Shown here in pieces: positions 53,819-64,000 of a DNA stretch of 64,000 nt. The translations under genes and the position numbers were made by a program. This DNA is from Nemertoderma westbladi (taxonomy: Eukaryota; Xenacoelomorpha; Nemertodermatida; Nemertodermatidae). How positions within the stretch are numbered: the first letter of the stretch is position 1; each line of letters starts with the position of its first letter. The notes beneath the pieces are model-generated. The model was not told the DNA's origin. It did no database searches and saw only the letters and a list, made by a program, of their open reading frames with translations. The stretch spans positions 1 to 64,000 of the forward strand of contig JAUCBJ010004320.1 of NCBI GenBank assembly GCA_032718475.1, in the 5' to 3' direction.

Positions 53819-54928
53819 GTTTGTTTGTACAGTTGAATGCCTACTGCTATATTACAGTTAAAGCAAGTCTAGTAATTCAGTATCAACTGTTAGCCTAGTA
53901 ATTAATTACCGATATCGTTACTCTATGTAACGTGATATATATACAATATATTAAAGTACCGGTATACACTTATAGTATATATATAAGTATTATTACAGAC
54001 TAGGTTTGTCACAGAATACCGGTATATAATTTCAGCGCAAATATATATAAATATATAATAAGCCTATCGTGAATACCGGTATACAACTTACACTTATAGT
54101 ATATAAGTATAATTATAGACTAGAATTAATTACAGAATACCGGTATATAATTTCAGCTCAAATTTATAGAAATAAATAAAATAAGCCTATCGTAAATACC
54201 GGTATGTCAATTATTTTAGAATAATTGAATTTCTGAATTTTTTTTGGGGTTACTTGGTTACTTTACTTTACTTTATTACCGTTATTTAAGCAGTAGTCCA
54301 ACTGATATTAAGACCTAATTGATGTATAACAGGCCTACTATTTTATAAATCGATTTGAGTTGATTTATAATATATATATACCCGTATAATGGGTTTTTGT
54401 CAATGTTTGAAATAAATGTTATTATTTCTGGTAAGGAGTCACTACACAGAAGCTGTACGCTCTCAGTGAAGTGCTACTTGTTGGACACTAAAAACAAATA
54501 ATTCTACTTGCCTAAGTTACTTATTACTACAAATTACGTACAATTCGGGTGAGATTACAATCTCTAAATAAACACAAAAATTACACGTACGAATTTTTAG
54601 GGTTAATTTTACAAGAAATCTACAAACCAGCCTAACAAGGGTTAGAATTTCTGGTTATTACAAACGGACAGGATACTACGGTATTTGAAAATAATAAAGC
54701 AGTAGTAAATATATTGTGTTGTCCAGATAGGAAAATACCACCGTCTGACGACTTATAGCCGTAGCGCTATAAGTACTACGTTATGTACCCGGAGTGTTCC
54801 TACCTAGAAGTTAATTACCGCAGCCTACTATAGCTAACGTGCCTATTAACCACTTTACAACACAAATATATTGCCTACACACTAATTACCTTCGGAAAGC
54901 ACTGTACACTAAACCCTAAATTAGGTAC
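50939..54928 (-). repeat. Left arm of a large inverted duplication
   Basis: This is the reverse complement of 56486-64000 after removing the LINE (57369-59862) and hAT (62569-63628) insertions. It covers gag and the 5' region of the second BEL family. Matching is about 95 percent by eye and continues to the edge of the window. Confidence 0.85.
53945..54210. repeat. Tandem ~120-bp unit with TACCGGTA palindromes
   Basis: ATACCGGTAT-type sites recur at ~53958, 54018, 54076, 54139 and 54198 within an A+T-rich repeated unit in the 5' region of the second BEL family; the same array appears inverted at ~57210-57340. Confidence 0.7.
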
Positions 54929-55851
54929 AAGTACTTATACAACAAATAACCAGCAGTTAAAAATACTTGTACAGCTAAAAGAACCACGGTATCTGCCGGA
55001 GTGACCAGAGCATAAAATCACCAGTCTTTACCTACGCCAAACAGTCCTGATGTAGTACCGGGGTTAATTTAACTATAACGGTATGTATAACAAGCACAAT
55101 TACTGTAGGAATAAACTTGTGGTTGTGAATGTTGCGAATAATCGCATAGACTCTGAATAATAAATATTACGCTACCCGTACAGACTACACAAACAAAATA
55201 CAAACCAAACGCTGGCAGACTACTATCAAGCCTAAATAAACTACAGTATATGCAGACTCCGAAATGGTTAGTTAGTATGTGTTCTAACCGAGTAGTACGA
55301 CTTATTCTTTCGGGGGGGGGGGGGGGATTTACCTTACAGCACTGGATGCCCCCACGTTCCTAACTAGTACTTTATCGGACATACACTCTACACACACTGC
55401 AATCTCTTCAGACCTAACAATAGCCAGACAGCAATCCAGCCTACAAATTATTTATACAATCTGCACAGGCTTACACGCCTTCTGCTGAATATTAACTTAC
55501 AAATAAATAAAACTGACAGAAATAAGTAAAATCCCAATAAAAAACCAGGCGTCCCCGATTAAATATTAAGACCTACCAGTATATAATTATCAAAATCGAA
55601 TAATACTGCTGTACCTGTACTGCTGTAAGTACCGGTTCGGGTGGTTAGGTAGTCAGGCCTACTGGTTACCGGTCGACCGGTACTTTTCGACTTTATTGCC
55701 TACGTTGCAATAAAGAAAGCTATAACTGTTATTGTTCACGCTTTTAGACCTTTAGCAGTTTAACCTGCCAAATTTAGGTGTCTTCTAGGTTATAAATCGA
55801 CTTTAGCCTATAAAAAAGTATTTGATACACATAAAGTTACATTAGCCGAAG
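54929..55851. other. Unique spacer at the centre of the inverted duplication
   Basis: No gene. It contains a 15-G run at 55312-55326. Absent from the right arm, so it marks the asymmetric centre. Confidence 0.5.
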
Positions 55852-56485
55852 CCAGCCTATGTGCGATCATTCACCCACGGTTAAGGGAAACTGGATTCGG
55901 ATGCTCTGACCTTATTGCGGTGTAGACCCACTGTACTATTCGATTGATCGTTAATATATAATCTCTGACAAATATTATTCACTTTCGGGAAATATTAACA
56001 GTTCCTTTAGGACGTGGCGCTCTAAGTATGTAAACAGAGTTATGACTTACACTAAACACAATGGGATGGCTAATGATTTACGTATAAGGCACATTCTTTA
56101 GGAAATGCTTTGTTATCTATCACACTCATGCACACTACCGCACACTGCTGCACACTGATCTGCCGACCTTCACTAATTTTAATCATATATAAGGAGAACA
56201 GTCATCTGACACATCTAGGGTCTATGAAATAGCATTCAATTCACTCCAACATGGACATATCAGCTGATAGATGTCATCATCTGAACTACACTGTATCAAG
56301 AGTATTTTGGCGTATTGCGGCATAAAATCGCTAGTTATGTCCGCTAAAGTACACATACAGAAAAATGGCTTTTTATGTCCACTAAAACACCTACACAGTA
56401 AGAAAATGGCTTTTTATGTCCGCTAAAACACCTACAGAGTACTTTGCGGGAAAAATGACTAGCTAGATCCGCAAAAGCCTTTACA
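55852..56485 (-). repeat. LTR-like repeat, copy 3, internally deleted
   Basis: Same ends as copy 2 (CATAGGCTGG side at 55852; TGTAAAGG side at 56485) with a ~444-bp internal deletion. It stands upstream of the minus-strand gag (53818) in the same sense, so it may be the 5' LTR partner of copy 2. It directly abuts the right arm at 56486. Confidence 0.6.
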
Positions 56486-57368
56486 GTACCTAATTTAGGG
56501 TTTAGTGTACAGTGCTTTCCGAAGGTAATTAGTGTGTAGGCAGTATATTTGTGTTGTAAAGTGGTTAATAGGCACGTTAGCTATAGTCAGATAGTAGGCT
56601 GCGGTAATTAACTTCTAGGTAGGAACACTCCAGGTACATAACGTAGTACTTATAGCGCTACGGCTATAAGTCGTCAGACGGTGGTATTTTTCCTATCAGG
56701 ACAACACAATATATTTAGTACTGCTTTATTATTTTCAAATACCGAAGTATCCTGTCCGTTTGTAATAACCAGAAATTCTAACCCCTTGTTAGGCTGGTTT
56801 GTAGATTTCTTGTAAAATTAACCCTAAAAATTCGTACGTGTAATTTTTGTGTTTATTTAGAGATTGTAATCTCACCCCGCAATTGTACATAATTTGTAGT
56901 AATAAGTAACTTAGTAAATTAGAATTATTTGTTTTAGTGTACAACAAGTAGCACTTCACTGAGATCGTACAGCTTCTGTGTAGTGACTCCTTCCCAGAAA
57001 TAATAACATTTATTTCAAATATTGTAACAAAACCCATTAAACGGGTATATATATTATAAATCAACTCAAACCGATTTATAAAATAGTAGGCCTGTCATAC
57101 AACAATTAGGTCTTAATATCAGTTGGACTACTGCTTAAATAACGATAATAAAGTAAAGTAAAGTAACTAAGTAACCCTAAAAATTCCGAGATTCAATTAT
57201 TCTAAAATAATTGATGTACCGGTATTTACGATAGGCTTATTATATTTATTTCTATAAATTTGAGCAGAAATTATATACCGGTATTCTGTAATTAATTCTA
57301 GTCTATAATTATACTTATATACTATAAGTGTAAGTTGTATACCGGTATTCACGATAGGCTTATTATAT

Positions 57369-59714
57369 CTACCAAAACCATTTTACACTGAACTCAGTGA
57401 TTGGTGTGAGGCAAATGATTTACATATATCGGATGTAAAAAGATTGCCTCCAAACACGTTTACATTTGTAAGTGCTGCCCACAGCAGTAAATCGTGGTTA
57501 GATCATATAGTATGTACCTCGTCAGTTGATTCTACTGTAGAAAATGTTGCTGTGCTATACGATTTAGTACAGGACGATCATATGCCATTATTTTTTGAGT
57601 TGGGTGTTTCACTTAGCGCATGCTCCAGTGATGGTTCAGGATCAAATTCGTGTCAGGCTCCAGTTGTTGGGCAACCAAACTGGAGCCGGGCGAAACCATC
57701 CGACATCGCTGCATACTGCGCTGAATTAGACAATCAGTTGAAGAATATAGTTATACCTAGTGCTTTGAATTGTACTGAGTGCAAATGCACGGATCATAGA
57801 GACTGCTTAGATACTTTTTGGTCCTCTATCACTGGCGTTTTTAAAGCAGCTGCTGATAAGACCATACCCAGTGGTAGATCAGCCAATAATGATAAAGAGT
57901 TCAATGTGCCTGGATGGAATGACTCCGTTAAGGAGAAATATCAATTGTCACGCTCTGCTTTTTTAGCTTGGCGCGAGGCCGGCTCGCCCAAGCAGGGAGA
58001 GATACATAGGAAATATTTGGCAGCGCGTGCTCTTTTTAAGCGAGCTTTTCGTATTTGTAAACGTTCAGAAGCAAAATACAAGGCTGACAAACTAGCCGAT
58101 TCGGTGCTACATAAAGATTTCAAAACTTTTTGGAATGATTTTAAGAAATCCAGTAAAATTTCAACTCCACTACCCAAAGTTGTGGATGGGGCAGTGGGGG
58201 AAGATAATATTGGCGAATTATTCAAAAACGATTACGAGGAGCTCTTAAATTGTAATAAAGGAAAGCCCAATTTTAGTAATATAAAGGTTGATAATATTAT
58301 TGGTGATGTTATTTTTTCAAAGGATATGATAATTTGTCCCTCGGAAATAAATTGTGCTATTTCGAATTTAAAATTAGGAAAAACTGCTGGCCCAGACAGC
58401 ATATCAGCTGAACATTTAGTTTACGCTAGTAGTTCTAGACTACATGTTATTTTATCATTGTTCTTAACGTCGCTAATTGTTCATGGATATTTACCTAGTT
58501 CGATTATTGAATGTATTATTGTACCTATAGTGAAGGATAGAAATGAGCCTATTGATATTAAATCTAATTATCGACCGGTTGCTATTGCAACAATCTTTAG
58601 TAAAGTTTTTGAATATGTTACTCTTTCTCGTATACAATCTTGCCTTATATGTAGTGATTTTCAGTTTGGTTTCAAAAAGAACTCAGGTACCGAATTAGCT
58701 ATACATACTTTGCAAGAAATTATTGATTATTATTTGGACAATGATTCACCAGTTTATATTTGTTTCATAGATGCATCCAAAGCGTTTGACCGTATTGAAC
58801 ACGACAAATTATTTTTGAAACTGATTGATAAAAAAGTGCCGATATATTTGGTCAGAATCTTTGCATACTGGTATAGAAATCAAGGTTTGATGGTCAAATG
58901 GGGTAACTACATTACTGGAAAATTTGGTGCTTATAATGGAGTAAAACAGGGTGGCATATGCTCCCCTTATTTTTTCAATGTTTATATGGATGACTTGTCA
59001 CGTGCATTATTAGACTGTAATGTAGGTTGTGCTATTGAAGGACGTAGAATTAATCACATTTCGTATGCAGATGATTTAGGTTTGATTTCCAACTCTGTGG
59101 TTGGTCTTCAAAAACTAATTGAAAAATGTCAAGATTATGCCATAGGTCACAGTATTGTATTCAACTTAAAGAAAACGAAAGTAATGTTTCTAACGCCTAA
59201 ACATTGTACGCAGCGTACAATGGCTTCGGTTTACTTGTATGGTATACCCATTGTTAGGACTACTCAGTTTAAGTATTTAGGCTATATTTTACACGAAACC
59301 CGAGATGATGATTTTGATATAAAGAGGGCTACGCGCGGACTCTACACGCGCGCTAACTCGTTATTACGTAAATATTCCCTGTGCTCTACAACTGTAAAGC
59401 GTCTATTATTTATTTCATTTATAACCCCGATATATTGCAATGCACTTTGGTGTCGTTTAAATTATTCAGATTCTGTATACAATCGTCTTAAAGTAGCGTA
59501 TAATAAGGCAGCACGTTTATTTTTCAAAATACCGTTTAGGTCTAGCATGTCATTATTTTTTGGGATGAACAATATCCCAATGTTCACTCATTTACGTGCT
59601 CAATCAATTGACAGCATAACTAGAAGGTTGGACTCAAGTGATAGCTCAGTTATTGCTATTGTTAACAATTGTATTACTGGCTCCCGGTGGAAATCAATGC
59701 GTACTATTTATTAA
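57369..59714 (+). CDS. LINE ORF2: endonuclease C-terminus and reverse transcriptase
   Basis: The frame is open from the truncation point; a TTG at 57444 is only the first near-start and not a true start. The first ~60 residues are the end of an AP-endonuclease (SWLDHIV ... DDHMPLFFEL, with the DH that forms part of the active site). RT follows: 'LKLGKTAGPDSISAEHL', 'NYRPVAIATIFSKVFE', FIDASKAFDRI (first Asp), 'GVKQGGICSPYFFNVYM', and SYADDLGLI with the catalytic Asp pair near 59065. Thumb and a C-terminal region (YLGYILHE, 'LLFISFITPIYCNALW') complete it. No internal stop, so insertion is recent. The overall pattern fits the CR1/Rex/jockey side of the LINE tree. Confidence 0.85.
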   Translation, partial: LPKPFYTELSDWCEANDLHISDVKRLPPNTFTFVSAAHSSKSWLDHIVCTSSVDSTVENVAVLYDLVQDDHMPLFFELGVSLSACSSDGSGSNSCQAPVVGQPNWSRAKPSDIAAYCAELDNQLKNIVIPSALNCTECKCTDHRDCLDTFWSSITGVFKAAADKTIPSGRSANNDKEFNVPGWNDSVKEKYQLSRSAFLAWREAGSPKQGEIHRKYLAARALFKRAFRICKRSEAKYKADKLADSVLHKDFKTFWNDFKKSSKISTPLPKVVDGAVGEDNIGELFKNDYEELLNCNKGKPNFSNIKVDNIIGDVIFSKDMIICPSEINCAISNLKLGKTAGPDSISAEHLVYASSSRLHVILSLFLTSLIVHGYLPSSIIECIIVPIVKDRNEPIDIKSNYRPVAIATIFSKVFEYVTLSRIQSCLICSDFQFGFKKNSGTELAIHTLQEIIDYYLDNDSPVYICFIDASKAFDRIEHDKLFLKLIDKKVPIYLVRIFAYWYRNQGLMVKWGNYITGKFGAYNGVKQGGICSPYFFNVYMDDLSRALLDCNVGCAIEGRRINHISYADDLGLISNSVVGLQKLIEKCQDYAIGHSIVFNLKKTKVMFLTPKHCTQRTMASVYLYGIPIVRTTQFKYLGYILHETRDDDFDIKRATRGLYTRANSLLRKYSLCSTTVKRLLFISFITPIYCNALWCRLNYSDSVYNRLKVAYNKAARLFFKIPFRSSMSLFFGMNNIPMFTHLRAQSIDSITRRLDSSDSSVIAIVNNCITGSRWKSMRTIY

Positions 59715-59862
59715 TAATCTTGTGCTACTTACATACATATTTAGTTCATTTAAATAAATAAATAATTATCTTACTGTAGGACCATTGCTTATGTCCAGCA
59801 ATTCGTTTTGTTGATACAAATTTATTGTTTTGGATGGATTAAAGAATATAATAATAATAATA
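57369..59862 (+). mobile_element. CR1/Rex-type LINE inserted in the right arm
   Basis: The left arm gives the empty site: homology stops at ...TTATTATAT (57368) and resumes at ATATTTCTATC (~59863). The 3' end is an ATA/AAT-rich tail (GAATATAATAATAATAATAA). The 5' end is truncated within the endonuclease. Confidence 0.85.
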
Positions 59863-61139
59863 AATATTTCTATCTATTTGTGCTGAAATTATATACCGGT
59901 ATTCTGTGACAAACCTAGTCTGTAATAATACTTATATATATACTATAAGTGTATACCGCTACTCTAATATATTGTATATATATCACGTTACATAGAGTAA
60001 CGATATCGGTAATTAATTACTAGGCTAACAGTTGATACTGAATTACTAGACTTGCTTTAACTGTAATATAGCAGTAGGCATTCAACTGTACAAACAAACA
60101 TGTCTGACACAAAGCAAAACAGTCTCCTAGATACAACCATCTGTGACCCAGATAGGAGTGCTGAACGTTTGAGACCGAAGTTCAACTCACCTCCTACTGT
60201 AAGAAAGATCATCCCTCCAGTAGTAGTATCAGACCCTAGGCTAATCCAACACCGTAGGTCTATCATAGGCACTCGGGCTCAAGTCAAGCGGGATCAAGAA
60301 GCAGCTGTCAAACAGCAGCAACACCCTAGCCGAGAACTTATTTCTCAGCGGCCCGATAGCTCCAGTAGTTCGGATACTGTAGAGAAGTAAGCGATCGACC
60401 AAGGACAGTTATGCGGGATACACAAGGGAGGAACTGAAGTCTATTGTCGAGTCGCAATGGAACTTCCCCGGACCCGGACTCCCGTTTGACTTATCGGAAG
60501 CTGCCTGGGAAGACATACACAGGATGGGAGTGAAAAAAGACACTAGTGATCCAGCTGTGTGGAAGAGGTCGGCAGCAGGATATGTACAGGGATTCTTCAG
60601 CTCTTTAGAGCGATTAGGGGAACAACTGTTTCAACAAACCCAAGGACCTCAAGAGCAGGGAGAGCTGCTTTATCAAGTTCGAGAAAGAATTCTAAGAATC
60701 AGACTAATCCTATCGGCCTTTGAGGAAGCTTCGAAAAGAAGACAAGTCACGTCATTGCAAGTTGCCGAAAAGACTTGGTTCCAGCGGGTGAGTCTCAAGG
60801 TTCTAGGAACGGCCCAGTGGAAATTTCAGCAGGCTGAGCGCTCCACCCATGGAGAATCAAAAGATGCTGCCTTTTCTCAGGTGGAAAGCGAGGTTACATT
60901 AGAGAAACCTCAGAAGGACGCTATTGACATCTACCTGTCGGACTATCAATGATTTGTAGGAGACAAAGAGTTGAGGAGACGGCTGGCTGGACTTCGTCCT
61001 AATAGTGAAGGAGCCAAGTTTGTGTTGGACGCAATAGATGCGGAAAGGTTAGAAGCGGATCGAGCTAAATTTGATGAAAGAATCCGCATCGTTAGGGAAC
61101 AGGAAGAACAATTAAAGAAAAAAGGAATAGAAGACAGAA

Positions 61140-61390
61140 AGGCAGCAGCAGCGGCAGCTGCAGAAGTTGAAAGAAAGGCGGCAGCGGCAGCGGCTGCGGC
61201 AGAGGCAAAAGCGGCAGCGGCAGAGGCAGAAGCGGCAGCGGCAGAGGCAAAAGCGGCAGCTGCAGCAGTAGAAGCGGAAAGAAAAGCGGCAGCGGCAGAG
61301 GCAAAAGCGGCAGCGGCAGAGGCAAAAGCGGCAGCTGCATCAGTAGAAGCGGAAAGAAAAGCGGCAGCGGCAGTGGCAGAAGCAGAACGG
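61140..61390 (+). repeat. Ala/Glu/Lys coiled-coil minisatellite
   Basis: Imperfect repeats of GCAGCGGCAGAGGCAAAAGC encode AAAEAKA-type heptad-like stretches. About 80 codons here versus about 55 in the left arm (52463-52670). Confidence 0.75.
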
Positions 61391-62568
61391 AGGGCATCTG
61401 TAGAGACAATCCAACTAGAGTTGGAAAATCTTCAAGAGAAGCAAGACACATTCAATAAACAGATAACAGCTAGTCAGATGCAGCTGATAAGTCGATCCAC
61501 CCCCAAGCGACAGGGCTTTACATCATCGGATGAAGGCGATACAACAGATCCTGAAGGCGGAGGAAATAGATCTCGTCTCAGCAGGCGTAGAAGAATGCCC
61601 CACCATCAGAAATTGCCTGATTTGCCCCCAGCTGTGAGAAGGCAACTAGCTAGCACAGACTTAGGTAGTACAGAACCCACAGACCAAATTATTATAGTAG
61701 AAAGACTCCCTACTATAGTAGATGAGCCTGAAATAATTAGGCCTGTTCTCGAAGCCACCCATTTGGTGATAGAGATACCTGTACTCCCAGAACCTACCTC
61801 TAAATTCCCTTTGCACAGCACTAAACTACCTGTGCCCAACAGAACCGCCCCTGAGACAGTTCCTGTCCTGGACTCCGAGCGAAATATCAATGATTTGTCG
61901 CCCGTTGTCCCTCGTCTACCCGCTACTATGTTGGTGGCTCCCGCTTCGGCGGTCGAGTGGGTGGATGAGGGACGGCGGGGGATGGATCTCCTGCTCGGGC
62001 AGATGCAGGAGACTGTTCAACAGTTCAAGGGAACAGTAAGGGAAAGTAGGTTAGAGTTGCAAGAAGTGCAGCAGAGCATCGCGTTAGAACGCGATAAATT
62101 AGTAAATACACAAAAGGGTATACCACCACCCCCTGTAACAATGTGTCAACCTGTTAGGTCTGAAGTATTTCATGCGCAAGGTGTGGAGCCTACACGCATC
62201 TATACTGCTAGTGAAGTAGAAACTCCTATAGTAAACCCTATTAAGGGTAATTATAAACCTGTTGACAATGATATTCCATATAGACCTGATCATAATCCGA
62301 GAAATTTATATACCGATAACTCAATATTAAATAACACGATGGCCCAAGAAAGTTTTACGCGTCAAATGGCTAGAACCGAAGCCCGTCAAGCGGTAAAGGT
62401 GGGAGAGATCGTCAAGTTCAATGGAGATGAGATGAAATGTTACCTTTTAATGAATATTATAAAGATAACATACAGAACTCTGTGCTATCTAATGGAGAGA
62501 AACTTAGATTCCTCATCGAGTGCTTGGAAGGATCTCCCAAGTTAATGGCGTTAAAGTTTATTGGACAT

Positions 62569-63628
62569 CAGGCCCGTATCGTGCGGGGGGGCTATGGGGG
62601 CACTGCCCCCCCAGACACGTTTCACTGCCCCCCCCAGCCAGACATTGTCTTGTTCACAATTATATAATAATAATAGTGTTGACCCCAGTGATCAATATTA
62701 TTGGATTCACATTGATATACTTATAATAGGATACACACGTCTACATACACACTGACCTGACTCCCCACCATCCCATTTTGGTCCATTTATTTAATACTAC
62801 ATGGCATTAACCTACTTACCTGTAATTACTAAAAATACCCGAAAGTTCCAGGTTCTCTCATTGACTACCAGGGGTCGTTTGTTGTTGACCCATTGTCTAT
62901 TTGTCTGTAATTTGGGAGCCAGCTTGCAGCTAAAAGGCTACGCGCTGATGGTTGCTTGCGCTGGTACCAATATCTATAATTTGTTGTAACTTAACCTTAA
63001 CCATATTATACCTGAAGTGGGTCCTTCGCGCAGCACGTGACATAAAATTGTGTAAGTGTCAACCCGAAAGAAATATAAGCAACATCTAAGCAGATGTCAA
63101 TTGATCACTTTACACTTAGAGGTAGTCTGGAAAACTGCAGTCGATTTTTTAAGACCTCAGAAAATGTTTAAATGACACAGCTAATGGTCTAGTACAATTC
63201 TGCCAAGTTTCCGCTTAAACGGTTTAAAATCAAAGAAATGGGAGGACATTTAATGCTTAGACATCTAGCCATCTAGCAGGAGACTGTTGAACTGTTGGTG
63301 TCAAATGTCGCTAAATAATGTCAAGTTTTGGACATATTTATGCCTACAAATTTTCAATTCGACAGCTTTAAATCTAACAAAGTTATTTGAATGTTACGTT
63401 AATGAAATCGTTATGTCAACAACTATTTGCCATTATTGACATACTCCAATAGTGTCAGTTCGCCAAGGCTCCGCCAACTTCGTGGCTTGTCCCTTACGCC
63501 GTTCAACAATATTGATTATATAATATATATGTACTAAATTAACTCTCACTTGGTTGTCCCAGTAATGGGTTTGCCCCCCCAGATTTGGATTCTGCCCCCC
63601 CAGATATTATGATCACCATACGGGCCTG
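62569..63628. mobile_element. Non-autonomous hAT-type element
   Basis: 1060 bp with termini CAGGCCCGTATCGTG and CACCATACGGGCCTG (one mismatch) and an exact 8-bp target duplication TTGGACAT (62561-62568 and 63629-63636). The empty site is present in the left arm. G/C-runs (GGGGGGG, CCCCCCC) lie near both ends. No transposase frame; the interior 63020-63490 resembles the MITE at 48060. Confidence 0.9.
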
Positions 63629-64000
63629 TTGGACATCCAGATGGATTAAGACAAGTTTGGGATACACTAAACATCAGGTATGGTAATAGGACAAACATAG
63701 CTAGGTATTTGTATGCAAAATTGGTAGCACCCCGAAAGTTCCTTAGCAGCGGGATTATAGAGTTTTCCGATGAGATTCAGGAGATCTGTAGACAACTAGA
63801 TTGGTTAGGTAAGTCTCATCAATACCAGAATTCTATGGTTGTAGGAGCCTTAGCATCAGCTTTGTCAAAGAGTGAAGTAGGTACTCGCTGGGACAAAAAG
63901 GTTCTCTATTTGATGGACCAACAACATAGAGATCCAACCATGACGGACCTTCTGTCATTCTTAAACCGAGCGGTAAGATTACAACTCCTAAAACAGTCTA

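Larger units (their letters stand above)
56486..64000 (+). repeat. Right arm of the inverted duplication, with two insertions
   Basis: Mirror of 54928-50939 carrying the 5' region and gag of the second BEL family in plus orientation, interrupted by a LINE and a hAT-type element. It runs off the window end still in homology. Confidence 0.85.
60100..64000 (+). pseudogene. Second-family BEL gag, right-arm copy, broken and partial
   Basis: Same gag as 53818-48883. It lacks the left arm's first TGA (it reads HPSREL there) but carries a 125-bp deletion near 60380, the same TGA after SDYQ (60950-60952), a single-base deletion near 62437, and the hAT insertion at 62569. After the insertion (63637-64000) the frame is open where the left arm has a stop, and runs off the window. 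The Ala-rich coiled coil is longer than in the left arm. Inactive. Confidence 0.8.

Overview
The window is animal nuclear DNA made almost entirely of mobile elements. Eukaryotic origin is shown by a Maverick/Polinton (adintovirus-like) provirus, BEL/Pao and Gypsy LTR retrotransposons, RTE-type and CR1/Rex-type LINEs, a hAT-type element, foldback elements and long A+T-rich non-coding stretches. A single plausible host gene is visible: a small secreted cysteine-rich protein with a peritrophin-like tail. The mix suggests an aquatic invertebrate, but I cannot name a species.

Layout. 1-~9.9 kb: right-hand part of a Maverick-type provirus, all genes on +, with packaging ATPase, a small conserved-looking protein, DDE integrase with chromodomain, two tandem related proteins sharing an ATGA overlap, an unknown protein, a basic core-like protein, a capsid-like protein, an adenain-type protease split by an ~0.8 kb inverted-repeat insertion, and a Pro/Arg-rich protein. 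No DNA polymerase B is in the window. 10.3-17.4 kb: two near-identical RTE LINE copies, a foldback MITE and the secreted-protein gene. 18.5-23.4 kb: a broken Gypsy element on -. 23.4-24.2 kb: a foldback structure built of a 17-bp minisatellite. 24.5-38.6 kb: a BEL/Pao element on + with an uninterrupted 2772-codon gag-pol and, downstream in the env position, a second long frame. 41.3-56.5 kb: remnants of a second BEL/Pao family on -, with a damaged homologue of the same second frame and a gag-pol whose RT has been deleted in frame. 50.9-64 kb: a large head-to-head inverted duplication of that second family, the right arm carrying later LINE and hAT insertions.

Most interesting. The frame downstream of pol in the + BEL element (35234-38635, two in-frame stops) has a counterpart in the diverged - element (46689-42454). 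Both carry an N-terminal CxxC...CxxH motif, a central region matching the Exo I/II/III layout of DEDD (RNase D/WRN-type) 3'-5' exonucleases, and CCHC knuckles. I read this as a BEL/Pao accessory protein combining an exonuclease-like fold with nucleic-acid-binding knuckles. The same + element carries at least six palindromes with a shared core but different, self-complementary arms, in all three reading frames, and its gag-pol is enriched in sense-strand GTAAGT hexamers.

All calls are from reading the sequence; no database search was run.
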